DNA of 64,000 bases from Rusavskia elegans (taxonomy: Eukaryota > Ascomycota > Lecanoromycetes > Teloschistales > Teloschistaceae): assembly GCA_011316305.1 (NCBI GenBank), contig SAUG01000012.1, positions 310,001 through 374,000 on the forward strand. Direction: 5' to 3'. The translations under genes were made by a program, and so were the position numbers. Shown here piece after piece: positions 53,027 to 64,000 of this stretch (position 1 is its first letter; each line of letters starts with the position of its first letter). The notes under the pieces were generated by a model, which made no database searches, had not been told where the DNA came from, and saw only the letters and a list, made by a program, of their open reading frames with translations.

Positions 53027-56000
53027 ATGGGTGTCACTGGCCTCTGGTCTATACTCCAACCCTGCGCTCGCCCCACGGATATTTCAACCCTAAATCGCAA
53101 ACGTCTCGCCGTCGATGCCTCCATCTGGATTTACCAATTTCTCAAAGCTGTCCGCGACAAAGAAGGCAACGCCCTTCGCAACTCCCACGTCGTCGGCTTC
53201 TTCCGGCGCATCTGCAAGCTTCTCTTCTTCGGCATAAAGCCCGTGTTCGTGTTCGATGGCGGGGCGCCGATACTTAAGAGGCAGACCGTCAGTGGGAGGA
53301 AGCAGAGGAGGGAAGGCAGAAGGGAAGATGCTGTGAGGACTGCTGGGAAGCTTCTGGCGATGCAGATGCAGAGACGGGCGGAAGAGGACGAGAGGAGGAG
53401 GAAAGATGAGTTGGAGGTGGCGAGAAGAGCACCGCGGGAGGAGGAAGAGGAGGTTATACCCGAGAATATGGTGTACGTCGATGAGCTGCAGATGACGGCG
53501 CAGGAGCGACAGCAGAACCGCCAGTTCAAGAAAAAAGACGCTTATCATCTCCCGAATCTGGATGTCAGTTTGGAAGGTATGGGTGCACCGAATGACCCAA
53601 GGATTATGAGCCATGAAGAGCTGGAAGAGTATGCCAGGCAGTTCCATACTGGAGAGGATATCAATGTGTACGACTTTAGCAAGATTGATTTCAATGGGCC
53701 CTTTTTCCAAAGTTTGCCGGCAAGCGATCGGTATAATATCTTGAACGCGGCAAGATTAAGGAGCCGGTTGAGGATGGGTTACAGCAAAGAGCAATTGGAT
53801 ACGATGTTTCCAGATCGTATGGCCTTCTCAAAGTTTCAGGTGGAGCGAGTGAGGGAGAGGAACGAGCTAACACAAAGGCTGATGAATATCAATGGAATGA
53901 ACGGGGAAGAGTTCAATGGTGGAGGGAGAGTGGCTGGTGAAAGGGGAAAGGAGTACGTGCTCATAAAGAATGATGGTGTCGAGGGCGGCTGGGCATTGGG
54001 GGTCGTCAGCAACAAGAGCGAAGGCCAACGTAATAAGCCCATTGACGTCGAAGGCTACGGGAAACCGCCCGTGCAAGAGGAGGAATTTTCAGAAGAGGAG
54101 GGTTTCGAAGATGTGCCTATCGAAGGTCTCAACAGGCTACCTAAAAGAGCACCAGTCGCATTGTCGCAAGAGTACAACGACGACTATGATCCAGACGCAA
54201 TGGCGAAAAGGAGGCGAGCGTTGTACGAAAAGCGTCTGGAAGCTACAAAAAGGCCAATTCACGACAAGCCAGCCGGCAATAAAGCGGATGTCCGTGAAGA
54301 AGAGCCGGACTCCCTTTTCCTCCCAGAAGAAATCACTGAGCAGGATCTTGAAGGTGACGGAGAAGTTGAAGCATTATTCGAGGACGTCCCACCACCCGCG
54401 GAGGATGATGACGACGACGAACTGAATCGAGCGATTGCCATGTCACTGGAAGTTCCAGACAGCAGTCAAGATGCGAAGCAACCCAATAATGGTTTCGACC
54501 ATCCCTATACTGGACCGAGGCCAGACGAGCCTCTCGATTTCAACGAAAAGAATGCCAGGATCGGGCGCAATTTCGCACACATGACAAATGCACGTGCACA
54601 CGGAGCGGCACCAAGTCCTTTCCGAACAGAAAGCCAGGAGGAGGAAGACTTCAATTTACAGCTAGCGTTGGAGGAGTCGAGAAAATCCAAGCACAAGCCT
54701 CAGACTGGACCTCGAGTGCATGGCTTCAAGCGACCTGACGGAGCCGCGAGCCCTGCCCAAGCAAATCAACAGCCTATCATGAGCGACTTCAGTCCTTCGA
54801 AACCTTCGTCTTCGTCTCAGACCGATGGCTACTCTGGACCGCTCCCTTTCGAGTCTCTGAACTTGGGGAAATCCATTCTGAGTAAGAAGAAAAAGCAACC
54901 AGTGCCAGAAGAGGAAGCTGGCGGGTTTGAGACGGAACCTGAGGAACCACAATTTTCAAAGCCAAAACCACCGCAGCCCTTACCGCCGTGGTTCACGGGT
55001 GAGATTCGGAAGGACAAGATGGCTGATGGGCTTCACGATCAAGACGGGGAGAAGCCAGAGGACGATCAAGACCTGCTGGTGGCTCGAATACGTGAAGACA
55101 GAGGGCCTATAGTCCGACAGGAGACCGGTGAAGTCATTGACCTGGATGCGCCTCCCAAACAGTCGGAAGAGATTATTGAGGTAGATTCATCGGGGGATGA
55201 GGCAGAAGCCGATGTCATCATGAGAGATTCTCGACCGGTCGATAATGAAGTGAGGATGGGTGACATTGCCCTTAAGACGCGAGTCGAGCCACCAACCTCC
55301 TCAATGCCGAATACTGATACATCGCCTATGAAGCCACCAGATAAAGAACCATTTCAAGCAACATCAGCTAGTCCGAAGAATTACGGAGAAGGTGTACCTG
55401 CTAAAGATGGTAGCGCCAAAGGGTCTGATAGTGAGGTACCTATCGAATGGGACGAGAGTGACCACGAAGCTGCTCCAGCGAAAAATAGTACTGTAACCCA
55501 AGTAGAAAACCCGATCGGTGGGAACCTGCACATCGAGCACTCAAAATCGCCTTCACCCGATTTCGAAGACGTGGACGTCGAAGCCAAGGCATCAAAGATC
55601 TTGCCTCCTGTTGTAGCGGAGACATCTGAAATACCCGACCTCCAACATGATGAGTCAATCGATATTCTTCCTGCCGACGACGAAGAGATGTATTCTGATC
55701 CTGAAGATGAAGACCTCATGCGACAACTCGCAGTTGAAGCAGAGGAACATGCCCGCTTTGCTTCAACTCTCAACGCGAAGACCCAGGCTCAGAACGCCGA
55801 GGAGTATGAGAAAGAGCTCCGGCAGCTCCGCAATCAACAGAAGAAGGATCGTCGTGACGCCGACGAGGTCACCCATGTAATGGTCACCGAGTGTCAACAG
55901 CTGCTGAAGCTGTTCGGTATTCCGTACATCACTGCTCCCATGGAAGCCGAAGCGCAATGCGCGGAGCTTGTCTCTTTGGGCTTGGTGGACGGCATCGTGA

Positions 56001-56998
56001 CGGATGATTCTGATATTTTTCTCTTTGGAGGCACAAGGGTCTACAAGAACATGTTCAATCAGGCTAAGTTCGTCGAATGCTATCTCACTTCGGACCTTGA
56101 AAAGGAATATTCACTGGATCGCCAAAGACTTATCGGCGTTGCCCATCTGTTAGGCAGCGATTACACGGAGGGTATTCCATCTGTAGGCCCCGTTACTGCT
56201 CTGGAAATCCTCTCGGAATTTGGTTCCCTCGAAGCATTCGCCGAGTGGTGCAACAATGTTCAGCTCGCTCAGAAGCTGTCAGTGGAGGATAGTGCTAACT
56301 CATTCCGCCGCAAATTCAGGAAACAGGCCTCGAAGATTTTCTTGCCAAGTCCCTTTCCCGACAAACGCGTCGATGCCGCCTACCTGAATCCCGAAGTTGA
56401 CAGTGACCCTTCATCTTTCGAATGGGGTGTGCCTGACCTCGAGTCTCTGCGCTCCTTCCTAATGGCCACAATTGGCTGGACGCAAGAGAGGACAGATGAG
56501 GTGCTTGTGCCAGTGATTCGAGACATGAATCGCCGAGATGTGGAAGGTACTCAAGCGAACATCACGCAATTCTTCGGCGGAGGAACTGGTGCTGGGGCAC
56601 GTCAAAATGTCAAGGGGCCCAGTAACTCTGCTTTTGCGCCGAGGAGGCGTGTTGAAGGCAAGAGCAAGAGGATGGAAAATGCTTTGGGTAGACTGCATGA
56701 GCAAGCTCGGAAGGGAACCATTGGTGAGAACGAGGAGCCTGCAGGTGCGCCTGCTATTGAGGCTGTCAATGGATCTCCAACGGTAGACGGGGCAGATACT
56801 CAAGAAGTTACGCAGCCCAAAAAGGCAAGAGCGAGTCGGACTCGAAAGCGAACGGCACCAAAAGATGGCTCTGGCTCTGATTCTGAAGGCAGTCAGGAAG
56901 GTGACGAATATCAAGCCCATGCGAACGCCAGGGGTACTGGTCGGGCGAAGGCAAACAGCGGCAAAAGGAGAGGCGCAAAGCGTTCTCGAGCAAGCTGA
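53027..56998 (+). CDS. RAD2: Rad2/XPG structure-specific endonuclease (NER)
   Basis: Single exon, 1323 residues. The protein cuts 3' of bulky lesions in nucleotide excision repair, in the nucleus. The N nuclease half starts MGVTGLWSILQPCARPTDIS with Asp30 (RLAVDASIW) and Asp77 (VFVFDGGAP) as metal ligands. A spacer of about 750 residues carries two UIM-like motifs (DDDDELNRAIAMSLE and FNLQLALEES) and acidic patches that likely bind TFIIH. The I half has YITAPMEAEAQCAEL (about 965-980, metal-binding Glu), GIVTDDSDIFLFGG (about 990-1003) and the helix-hairpin-helix LLGSDYTEGIPSVGPVTA. A PIP box QANITQFF (about 1176-1183) and a basic C-terminal NLS complete it. The ATG matches the family start; the next stop is after SKRRGAKRSRAS. 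Confidence 0.97.
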   Translation: MGVTGLWSILQPCARPTDISTLNRKRLAVDASIWIYQFLKAVRDKEGNALRNSHVVGFFRRICKLLFFGIKPVFVFDGGAPILKRQTVSGRKQRREGRREDAVRTAGKLLAMQMQRRAEEDERRRKDELEVARRAPREEEEEVIPENMVYVDELQMTAQERQQNRQFKKKDAYHLPNLDVSLEGMGAPNDPRIMSHEELEEYARQFHTGEDINVYDFSKIDFNGPFFQSLPASDRYNILNAARLRSRLRMGYSKEQLDTMFPDRMAFSKFQVERVRERNELTQRLMNINGMNGEEFNGGGRVAGERGKEYVLIKNDGVEGGWALGVVSNKSEGQRNKPIDVEGYGKPPVQEEEFSEEEGFEDVPIEGLNRLPKRAPVALSQEYNDDYDPDAMAKRRRALYEKRLEATKRPIHDKPAGNKADVREEEPDSLFLPEEITEQDLEGDGEVEALFEDVPPPAEDDDDDELNRAIAMSLEVPDSSQDAKQPNNGFDHPYTGPRPDEPLDFNEKNARIGRNFAHMTNARAHGAAPSPFRTESQEEEDFNLQLALEESRKSKHKPQTGPRVHGFKRPDGAASPAQANQQPIMSDFSPSKPSSSSQTDGYSGPLPFESLNLGKSILSKKKKQPVPEEEAGGFETEPEEPQFSKPKPPQPLPPWFTGEIRKDKMADGLHDQDGEKPEDDQDLLVARIREDRGPIVRQETGEVIDLDAPPKQSEEIIEVDSSGDEAEADVIMRDSRPVDNEVRMGDIALKTRVEPPTSSMPNTDTSPMKPPDKEPFQATSASPKNYGEGVPAKDGSAKGSDSEVPIEWDESDHEAAPAKNSTVTQVENPIGGNLHIEHSKSPSPDFEDVDVEAKASKILPPVVAETSEIPDLQHDESIDILPADDEEMYSDPEDEDLMRQLAVEAEEHARFASTLNAKTQAQNAEEYEKELRQLRNQQKKDRRDADEVTHVMVTECQQLLKLFGIPYITAPMEAEAQCAELVSLGLVDGIVTDDSDIFLFGGTRVYKNMFNQAKFVECYLTSDLEKEYSLDRQRLIGVAHLLGSDYTEGIPSVGPVTALEILSEFGSLEAFAEWCNNVQLAQKLSVEDSANSFRRKFRKQASKIFLPSPFPDKRVDAAYLNPEVDSDPSSFEWGVPDLESLRSFLMATIGWTQERTDEVLVPVIRDMNRRDVEGTQANITQFFGGGTGAGARQNVKGPSNSAFAPRRRVEGKSKRMENALGRLHEQARKGTIGENEEPAGAPAIEAVNGSPTVDGADTQEVTQPKKARASRTRKRTAPKDGSGSDSEGSQEGDEYQAHANARGTGRAKANSGKRRGAKRSRAS

Positions 56999-57676
56999 TG
57001 TATCGAAGGCATAGCCAGAAAGTCGATTCATCGATCTAAAACACTTATTCCATCCTCTGGTCAGCTAGTGTATTCCCTCGGCCCTGCCTCTTCGCTGCTG
57101 TGTCACGAGTCTGACTTCCGGACAATCGTGGGAACGATATCCTATATCGATGTATCGGCTGTTGTACCTCCTTTGCTCAATTAATTTGTCACATGACATG
57201 AGACGCAATACTGAGTCTGCTAGGGGAGATGGAACAAGCATTTTAAGAGACGAAGCGATACGGCAGGGGACCCTTGATGCAACCGTGAAATATTTCAATG
57301 TCATTGTCTGGACCACTTCTGGAAAGCTACCATGCTAGACTTTGTTCCCACACCCGAAGCAGGTGCATGTGTATCTTCGCTTGATTGGTGGGATGACATG
57401 CAGCATGATGTGCCTTGTGGTGGCGGTGGTGGCCATGGGTTGCCTTGTAGCCTCGTTGCGAAGTCGAAGTCCTCGTTGGTGATCTTACATGTCCTTGTGT
57501 TTCTTCGCCGTGGCAGTTCTCTTTCCCAGTCATCACATAACTTCTAATTTCCAGCCTGGATCATATTCTCCGATCGCTGCCCGCCGGAATAGTGCCACCG
57601 TTTGCCTCTATAGGACGTCGTCTGGGAGCGTTCCCTGGCGTTGCTTGCAGCACAGTTGCAAACGAATCTGGCAATA
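56999..57676. other. Intergenic region
   Basis: About 680 bases between RAD2 and the NLR-like gene. A gtggtggcggtggtgg stretch near 57420 is the only notable composition. No repeat or RNA gene seen. Confidence 0.45.
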
Positions 57677-60600
57677 ATGGAAGCCGCTGGACTAGCTATC
57701 GGTATCGTGTCGCTTTACAATGCCACTATCGATATCCTCGGCCGTGTCGATGCGTACAGGAAGTTCGGTGCAGAGTCTCAAACGTCATTTGTACACTTCG
57801 AAGCTGCAAAAGTCAGGTTACAAGATTGGGCAGATAGCGTCGGAATACGAGATGGAAAACTGGCGAATCACCACAACCCTCGTCTTGATGAGCCCAAAAG
57901 AGCCTCGATAATCAAAATGGCATTGGAATGCCTGAAGACGCTCCTGGACGAAGTCGAACACACTAGCTCATCCTTCAAGCTGCCCATAAGACCACCAACA
58001 GCTGAGGCTGATCTTTGGCCCACACCGTTTGATGAGACTGCAAACAAGCCCGAGCATCATCAAGCCATATCCAAAAGGAGCCGCCTGAATTGGGCCATGG
58101 GTGGAAGAGAGAAGCTTAATAGGAATATTGCTGTTCTCGAGGGGTTGGTCAATGTGCTTTACCAAGTTGCTATCCCAGGTGACGGTGGTGCCGGCCATTG
58201 GGTCACCAGTATGTCTTATCCCTTCGACTGGCTGGGTGGGTATCCGATACCTCAACTGCCAGCCAACTCGGATGCCCTGCCAGCGCATGAGATGCAGTAG
58301 CTTGTTATGTTTTGGTCAACTCGACTGATACCTTCCAGCATTGCCATCGGAAGAGAACGACGCACCTCTCCGCGCCTCAGAGGCCACGTTAAAGAGCACT
58401 CAGGAGAGCCTCATCGCACTCGACCGAAGAGATATTCTGGACTGGGTCGACGCTCTTAAATACGACGATGAATACGAAGACAATGTGGTCTTGCACTTGA
58501 ACGGAACCTGCGAATGGATTATCAGGCATGCCTATTTTTCGGATTGGGTATCTGGTCATGCCTTGGACACCGGCGCCAGATTTCTCTGGATCCACGGACC
58601 TGCTGGCTTTGGGAAGACTGTGCTCTCTGCGTGGTTGATCCGCTATATCAAAGAGACTCTGAAGCTTCCCGTTGCCTATTGCTTTTCCTCGAGCCATGCT
58701 CAAAGAACGGAGGACTTCGATAACATCATTCGGACTTGGATTACGCAATTAGCCCAAAATAGCATCGAGGTCCTCAATCAGTGCCAAATAGCCCGTCGCG
58801 AGCACAGTGGTCGTAGAGCATCCCGGGTCGTCATCTGGAGTCTTCTGAAACGGGTCCTCCCACAACTCCCGTCATGCATATTGGCACTAGATGGACTAGA
58901 TGAGTTCCGCGATGTCAACGAGACCAGAGGCCTCTTCTTGGAGGATCTGAAAAAAGCTATTGCCTCGACTCAAGTACGAATATTGATCACGAGCCGAAAC
59001 GAACCCGATATAGAAGCCCAATTACGCGCTTCAGCTACACAGCCAAAAGAGTACACCATGCTCGAATGTAAATTATCCAACGAGGATGTGAAAAGCGATC
59101 TTGGCCTGTATTCTCAAGCTGTGGTTGCCAAACGATTCCCTAGACGGGATGAGACCTATCGTGATGATCTTTCAGCGCAGCTGGCACAAAAGGCCGATGG
59201 CATGTTCTTGTGGATCAAGCTACAACAATCTCAGCTTCGCGAAACCCAAGATAGGAAGACCATTCAGCGTATCATAGAGGGAATGCCCCATGGACTTGAT
59301 CAAACCTATGAGCGGAATTGGAAGAGTATTCAGCAGCTTCCAGAGCCAGATCGTAATCGTGCGCTCAACATCCTCCGGTGGCTGACTTTTGGCATCTGGC
59401 CTCTTACGGTTCAGGAACTCGTTGAAGCTCTCATAATTGAAGTAGATGCAAGCAGCGAGGCATTTTGTGAGGACGATCTACCCGCAGATATTGACGCTGA
59501 GTACATCGATAATGAGATCAAGGGGCTTTGTCGCTCATTCATCGATATCCGTGATGGAACGGAGAACACTCCCCCCGGAATGAACACGGTACACCTAGCC
59601 CACGGTTCGGTTAGGGATTTCCTTATCACCATCCTACCTATACATCCTACAGCAGGACCTTTTTCAAAACACGATATCAAAGTCGCAGCGCACCATGCTA
59701 TACTGGCATCGCACTGCCTCAGATTCCTGAATCATGCCAGCGCGTGGGACGAGGATGTTGATGGAGGCTGTCGTTCTTTCACTGCTTACGCAATTCACTC
59801 TTGGTTCATTCACGTCCAAAGATCTTACGTCAACCATCAAGACCATGATGGCGTTTCCACCATCTTACACGCTTTTCTACGTTCAGAGAATGTCTATTTC
59901 AGAAAGTGGCAAATGCAATTCAGAAAGGAAGGTGTTAAGAATGAGGATGAGAATGATGAGGAGAAGCACGATGACGGTAATGAGGGTGATGAGGATAAGG
60001 ATGAGGCTGAAGCACCGACTCCTCAAGTAAAACCTTCCGCTGTATACTATGCCTGTTTATTTTCGTTAGACACAACTGTTGATATTCTCCTTAACATCGA
60101 GGACGAGGATTTCAACTCCGTCGGCGGACCAAATGGGACTCCTTTGCAATTGGCCTGTGTATATGGGAAGGAATCGATATTCGAGCGCCTGATGCGGCGC
60201 GGAGCCGACAATACAGTGCGAGGAGGGCCGTTTGGGACAGCAATCAACGCAGCAGCACACATGGGCCATCATCAGATGGTCAAATCTCTCCTTGAATGTG
60301 AGGATTCAACAGCTCAATCGAGATCTCGGATCTCGGAAGCCGTCAAGACGGCGGCGACAAAAGGCTACCTGGAGATCGTCGAATTGTTGCTCAATGGAGG
60401 CGCCGTCGCTTTGTCAGGGCCTGAGTCTGATCAAGAGAAGCTGACATGTCTCTCGGACTCATTATATGAAGCTGCATACTATGGTCACCTTACGGTTGTC
60501 AAGTCGCTATTAGAGCGCGGCGCAGATATCAATGTTCGCAATTCGCACACTGGCATGACTCCTTTGCATGGGGCAGTAGAAGAAAATCATCTTGAGGTGG

Positions 60601-61925
60601 TAGCTGAATTGGTTGAAAGAGAAGCAAACGTAGCGGTCCATGACAAACAAGGTTATACTCCACTTCATTGGTCAGTATTTCGTGGATACACAGAAATAGC
60701 AACCTTTTTACTTTCTCATGGGGCCGATATTAATACGGAGATCGACACTGGTCCCCATATTGGCTATTACGCGCTTCTCCTAGCAACCCTCCGGAATCAC
60801 TTGGACGTGGTAAGTCTACTGCTCGACAAAAACGCCGAAGTAGATAAGAGTGGCCCCAAGGGTTTGCGAGCCATTCATCTTGCTGCACGACATGGGTTTG
60901 TGGATGTATTACTACGCTTGATTCGTGGTGGAGCAGATGTGCACAGCCAAGATGATTACGCATCGACGCCACTCCATTATGCTGTTTACGGCGGCCATAA
61001 TGCTGCAGCAGAAATCCTGCTTCAGCATGGCGCAGATGTTGATGCTCGCGGCCGGCAAGGGGCAACCCCAATGCACACCGTCTTCTGCTCAAAGGACGAT
61101 ATTGATGATCAACAGCGTCTAACGACGGTTCAATTACTATTTAATCATAGCGCTGATCCCAATATTCCGGATGTTTATGGAGCGATACCCCTCTTCGATG
61201 CTGTTCGAAGTCGATATATCGATGCTACACGATACCTGATCTCGAAGGGGGGGTGTAACATCGACACAAAGGATGAATTTGAGCAGACACCGTTGCACGT
61301 GGCGCTCGAGTGGGCACCGGATGAGTATATCGAAGATTTGCTCCTACATGGAGCCGACCTTTCCGGTATGGACCAATATGGTATGACATGCTTACACTGG
61401 ATCCAGCGACTACGACCTCGTCTTCTTGAATCGGAAATACTTCGACAAGAATTGAGCGATGTAGCCACCGAGCGTGATATTACGACAATAAGGCGCAAGG
61501 CCATCGAGTGCACAAAGGGTATTGTTTCAACGTTAAAAGGCGACGTGGAGCGTTACCACGACCTCGACCGTCTTTGCACAAGTCTTCTCTTGCTTGATAT
61601 GGAGCTTGACGCACTTCTGGCATCTCAATTGGTATTTTTAGTCCAAAAGGGCAATCCAGACTGCGTACCGTTTTGTGACGACTGCAGCACTCGTCAGACC
61701 AGAGACGATCCTTTCTACAAATGCAAGATTTGTCCAAACACAGATCTTTGTCAGGAATGCATGGCCAAATACAAGGAACAGGCTCTACTGAACTATTGCC
61801 GGAGGCATGAGTTCCTAAGAATTGTAGCTTCCGAGGCAAGGATCACACCTGATCAGACCGAAGAAGTTCAGATATGGTTACGTGAGATCCAAGAGAAATT
61901 GAGACCCGCAGGTGCGAGCGAGTAA
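57677..61925 (+). CDS. NLR-like STAND protein: HeLo(-like)-NACHT-ankyrin-ZZ
   Basis: Model: join(57677..58208, 58339..61925), 1372 residues; donor CCA|GTATGT, acceptor TTCCAG, joining at a split Thr codon. Residues 1 to about 120 resemble a HeLo or HeLo-like helical domain (GLAIGIVSLYNATIDILGRV, YRKFGAESQTSFVHFEAAKV, RLQDWADSVGI), used in fungal cell-death signalling. The NACHT ATPase has Walker A GPAGFGKTVLS (about 264) and Walker B CILALDGLDEF (about 357-366), then the winged-helix-type NILRWLTFGIWPLTVQELVE. An acidic low-complexity linker (about 711-740) precedes roughly 12-13 ankyrin repeats (about 745-1195), then a ZZ-type zinc finger (about 1287-1330, CDDC..CKIC..CQEC). This fits a non-self recognition or incompatibility receptor. 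The frame is intact. Ligand and partner are unknown. Confidence 0.85.
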
Positions 61926-62771
61926 GCAAGAACGAACCCAACATTGCAGCAACAAGAGTTCTTGACACCAATCCTCTACATTGGCCTCAAGTCAGCGTCT
62001 CTGGCATTTAACACCCAGATTCACACCTTTCGACACCTCGAGACACCCAAATCGGGTGACCTGCATGGCCCAGGGACAATCCATCCCATGAACCCGCATC
62101 CACTGTATCGCCAAGGAGAAAGACACACGACCGCGGTGGCGGGCTGCCGCAGTCTTAGTCAAGAGAGCCCAATAATGTGACAATTCTAGTCATCGTATAT
62201 GTGTACCCACTGTCGTGATTACGTGTCAAATCTTTAGATGCATGGGACTCGGCCCATGGCCTGTTGTAACAGTTGCTAAGTGGCGGACAGGCGTTGGGGA
62301 GGATTTATCTTATCTTGCCGCAGCTCGAGAAATCAAAATGGAGTCGTGAGAAGAACTGTCCTGCCCGGGGCCTGGCGTATGAGGTAGCATCTTTCTGTAT
62401 TCGCTCTTGAGGGAGGCAAGGCAATGTGACAGTACATGAGGTAGCGATCACACTTGTAGTTTCGAGTACAGCTAGATAGAGCTATTTCGCTTCCTGCTTC
62501 GAAATAATACACCCCACGATGACTCCCAGTCAAAAATGGAGAATGCAATTTGGGTACACTCCTTAGCAATACATTACAACACAAGCAAAGGGCTCAGACT
62601 ATTCGTTGTTATCATTTCGTTTGCTGGGAAGCACATTCGACACCTCGATTGAAAATCCAGATCGAATACCCTGGCTGTGTTCAGCCCTGTACGAAGTGAC
62701 CAAAGAAGCTAGCGTAATCCGCCGCTTCTGACACCACCTCCGATCCCACGACAACCCAAATACCATCTGCA
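61926..62771. other. Intergenic region
   Basis: About 850 bases between the NLR-like gene and the WDR6-like gene. No ORF over 95 codons outside shadows of the neighbours, no repeat or RNA gene seen. Confidence 0.45.
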
Positions 62772-64000
62772 ATGACCAACAATGCGAACGTCAACGACGT
62801 GATCAATCCCATCACCGCTTTAGCATTCGTCAAAGATGAGTCAGGCACTGTACGTCTTCTTCTGGCCGGCGAAGGTCCGTACTTGAAAGTTTTCGAGGAT
62901 AGCAATGGCCGTCTTATCGCCATCAAGAGGGTTTTCGAGGCACAAGCCATCCATGGCATCATAGCCATTGCCGCATTGAATGATCACGATCGTGATCACG
63001 GTGGTGTGGCCGAATTACTCATTTGGGGAGGACGATGTATTCGACTTGGACTGCTCCGCTATGGCCTTACTTCTGGTCCTTCGCGGGTGGAGATTGAGTT
63101 GAAAGATGCGCTGATCTTGGATGACTGGATCTTGAGTGGTTGCTTCGATCCTGTAGTCAGCGTGCCAGATGAACATCAGTGTTCACGCTCACGAAGGCAT
63201 GACGCCGTGGTGCTTACAGCGCACAATGTTGCTTACGGGATATTTCAAGACAAGAATCAAAAGTCAATCGTCAAGCGAGTTGTTGCGGGACCGGACTCTA
63301 TGCTCTACTCTGCACATATAGAATGGACCGAACCCGGAAGATGCCTCGTTGCTTCTGGCACAGTATTTGGCGAGGTTCTTCTTTGGTCCTTCACAGACAC
63401 CGCGATGAGGACAGATGCTGTTTCGCCAGCTTCTAGTCAGCTGCATAACAGATTCACCGGTCATGAAGGCTCAGTATTCGGTGTCAGGATCTCTCCGGAT
63501 CTATGGGAGCAAGGCTTCGGAGATATACGGCGCTTGCTTGCAAGTTGCAGTGATGATAGAACAATCCGCTTATGGGACATCTCGGATCTTGAAACCAGCG
63601 AGGCCATTCCTGGCGGGGGATTGCAGCATGTTAAAAATTCCACTTCGTCGGCGGATAAGGGCCATAAGTCGACGTTATCCACTGATTGTGTAGCTATGAT
63701 CATGGGCCATGCCTCACGCATCTGGGACGTCCGTTTCCTTATATCAGACCATGGAACTGCTGTGCTTTCGTTTGGGGAAGATAGTACCACGCAAGCCTGG
63801 GAGCTGACTCGAGATCAATCTCGCTTGGACCCCTTCCGATCCAATGTACTTCTCCTAAGTCATAAGCATACCTATGCATATCATTCAGGAAAAAGCATCT
63901 GGGCCCACGCACTTGTGCAGCAGCTGAATGGTGCTCAGACCGTCTGTACTGGTGGTGCAGATGGTCGTATCGTAAAGTATGATGTTCATGACGAACACAA
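62772..64000 (+). CDS. RTT10: WDR6/Rtt10-like WD40 protein, 5' part
   Basis: One open frame from the ATG at 62772 to the window edge, about 409 residues with no stop; the C-terminus lies outside. The start, NPITALAFVKDESGTVRLLL, then AGEGPYLKVFEDSNGRLIAI and QAIHGIIAIAALN are typical of the WDR6/Rtt10 family. WD40-type repeats follow (HIEWTEPGRCLVASGTVFGE, LLASCSDDRTIRLWDISDLE, FGEDSTTQAWELTRDQ, VCTGGADGRIVKYDVHDE). In yeast Rtt10 partners the Trm7 2'-O-methyltransferase for wobble-position tRNA modification; in the cell it is cytosolic. The assignment rests on the N-terminal block and needs the missing part to be certain. Confidence 0.8.
   Translation, partial: MTNNANVNDVINPITALAFVKDESGTVRLLLAGEGPYLKVFEDSNGRLIAIKRVFEAQAIHGIIAIAALNDHDRDHGGVAELLIWGGRCIRLGLLRYGLTSGPSRVEIELKDALILDDWILSGCFDPVVSVPDEHQCSRSRRHDAVVLTAHNVAYGIFQDKNQKSIVKRVVAGPDSMLYSAHIEWTEPGRCLVASGTVFGEVLLWSFTDTAMRTDAVSPASSQLHNRFTGHEGSVFGVRISPDLWEQGFGDIRRLLASCSDDRTIRLWDISDLETSEAIPGGGLQHVKNSTSSADKGHKSTLSTDCVAMIMGHASRIWDVRFLISDHGTAVLSFGEDSTTQAWELTRDQSRLDPFRSNVLLLSHKHTYAYHSGKSIWAHALVQQLNGAQTVCTGGADGRIVKYDVHDEH

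Noticed and set aside
53090..53710. 206-codon minus-strand ORF opposite the RAD2 start
   Set aside because: Shadow of the RAD2 N-terminal coding sequence.

Overview
The window is nuclear DNA from a filamentous ascomycete (Pezizomycotina). Genes are interrupted by many short introns, mostly about 50-120 bases with GT..AG ends, and several products are typical of this group: a Pil1/PilA eisosome protein, a Cyt-18-type mitochondrial TyrRS, a Sip1-type GH36 enzyme, a HET/NACHT-ankyrin NLR-like protein and a multi-exon ABCC pump. I cannot fix the class or genus from sequence alone. I derived exon coordinates by hand from frame, splice motifs and family conservation; all totals given as CDS lengths are multiples of three.

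Layout. 0-3.4 kb: the truncated end of a Tc1/mariner transposase, a fungal multi-pass membrane protein gene, and a three-copy degenerate tandem repeat. 3.4-9.7 kb: MIC60 (minus), a small membrane protein, then a 2.8 kb gene-poor stretch with a minisatellite and a strong inverted repeat. 9.7-17.5 kb: a large disordered membrane protein, a doubtful small ORF and succinate-semialdehyde dehydrogenase. 18.3-23.3 kb: a decayed secreted-protein gene, a glutaminyl-peptide cyclotransferase with an odd Lys-rich insert, a TMEM70-like mitochondrial protein and a small basic protein. 24.7-28.4 kb: MSH6. 29.6-32.4 kb: two fast-evolving genes for a secreted and a signal-anchored protein, the second with a doubtful in-frame stop. 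33.0-38.6 kb: mitochondrial TyrRS and a raffinose-synthase-like GH36 enzyme, divergently transcribed. 39.1-44.0 kb: PIL1 and the CAF-1 p60 subunit. 45.7-50.7 kb: an ABCC transporter. 50.9-57.0 kb: a LigD-type phosphoesterase-domain protein and RAD2/XPG, divergent, with a U6 snRNA gene between them. 57.7-61.9 kb: a HeLo(-like)-NACHT-ankyrin-ZZ protein. 62.8 kb to the edge: the 5' part of a WDR6/Rtt10-like gene.

How the genes relate. There is no obvious biosynthetic cluster. Four genes serve DNA repair or replication-coupled chromatin assembly (MSH6, CAF-1 p60, the phosphoesterase-domain gene, RAD2), and an MCB-type ACGCGT site lies upstream of MSH6. Three perfect TGACGTCA palindromes lie upstream of PIL1 and the SSADH gene, suggesting bZIP (ATF/CREB-type) stress control. 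The most unusual items are the U6 gene inside a divergent repair-gene promoter, the NLR-like protein with a C-terminal ZZ finger, the broken secreted-protein gene, a GC-AG intron in the TyrRS gene and the repeat arrays at gene ends.
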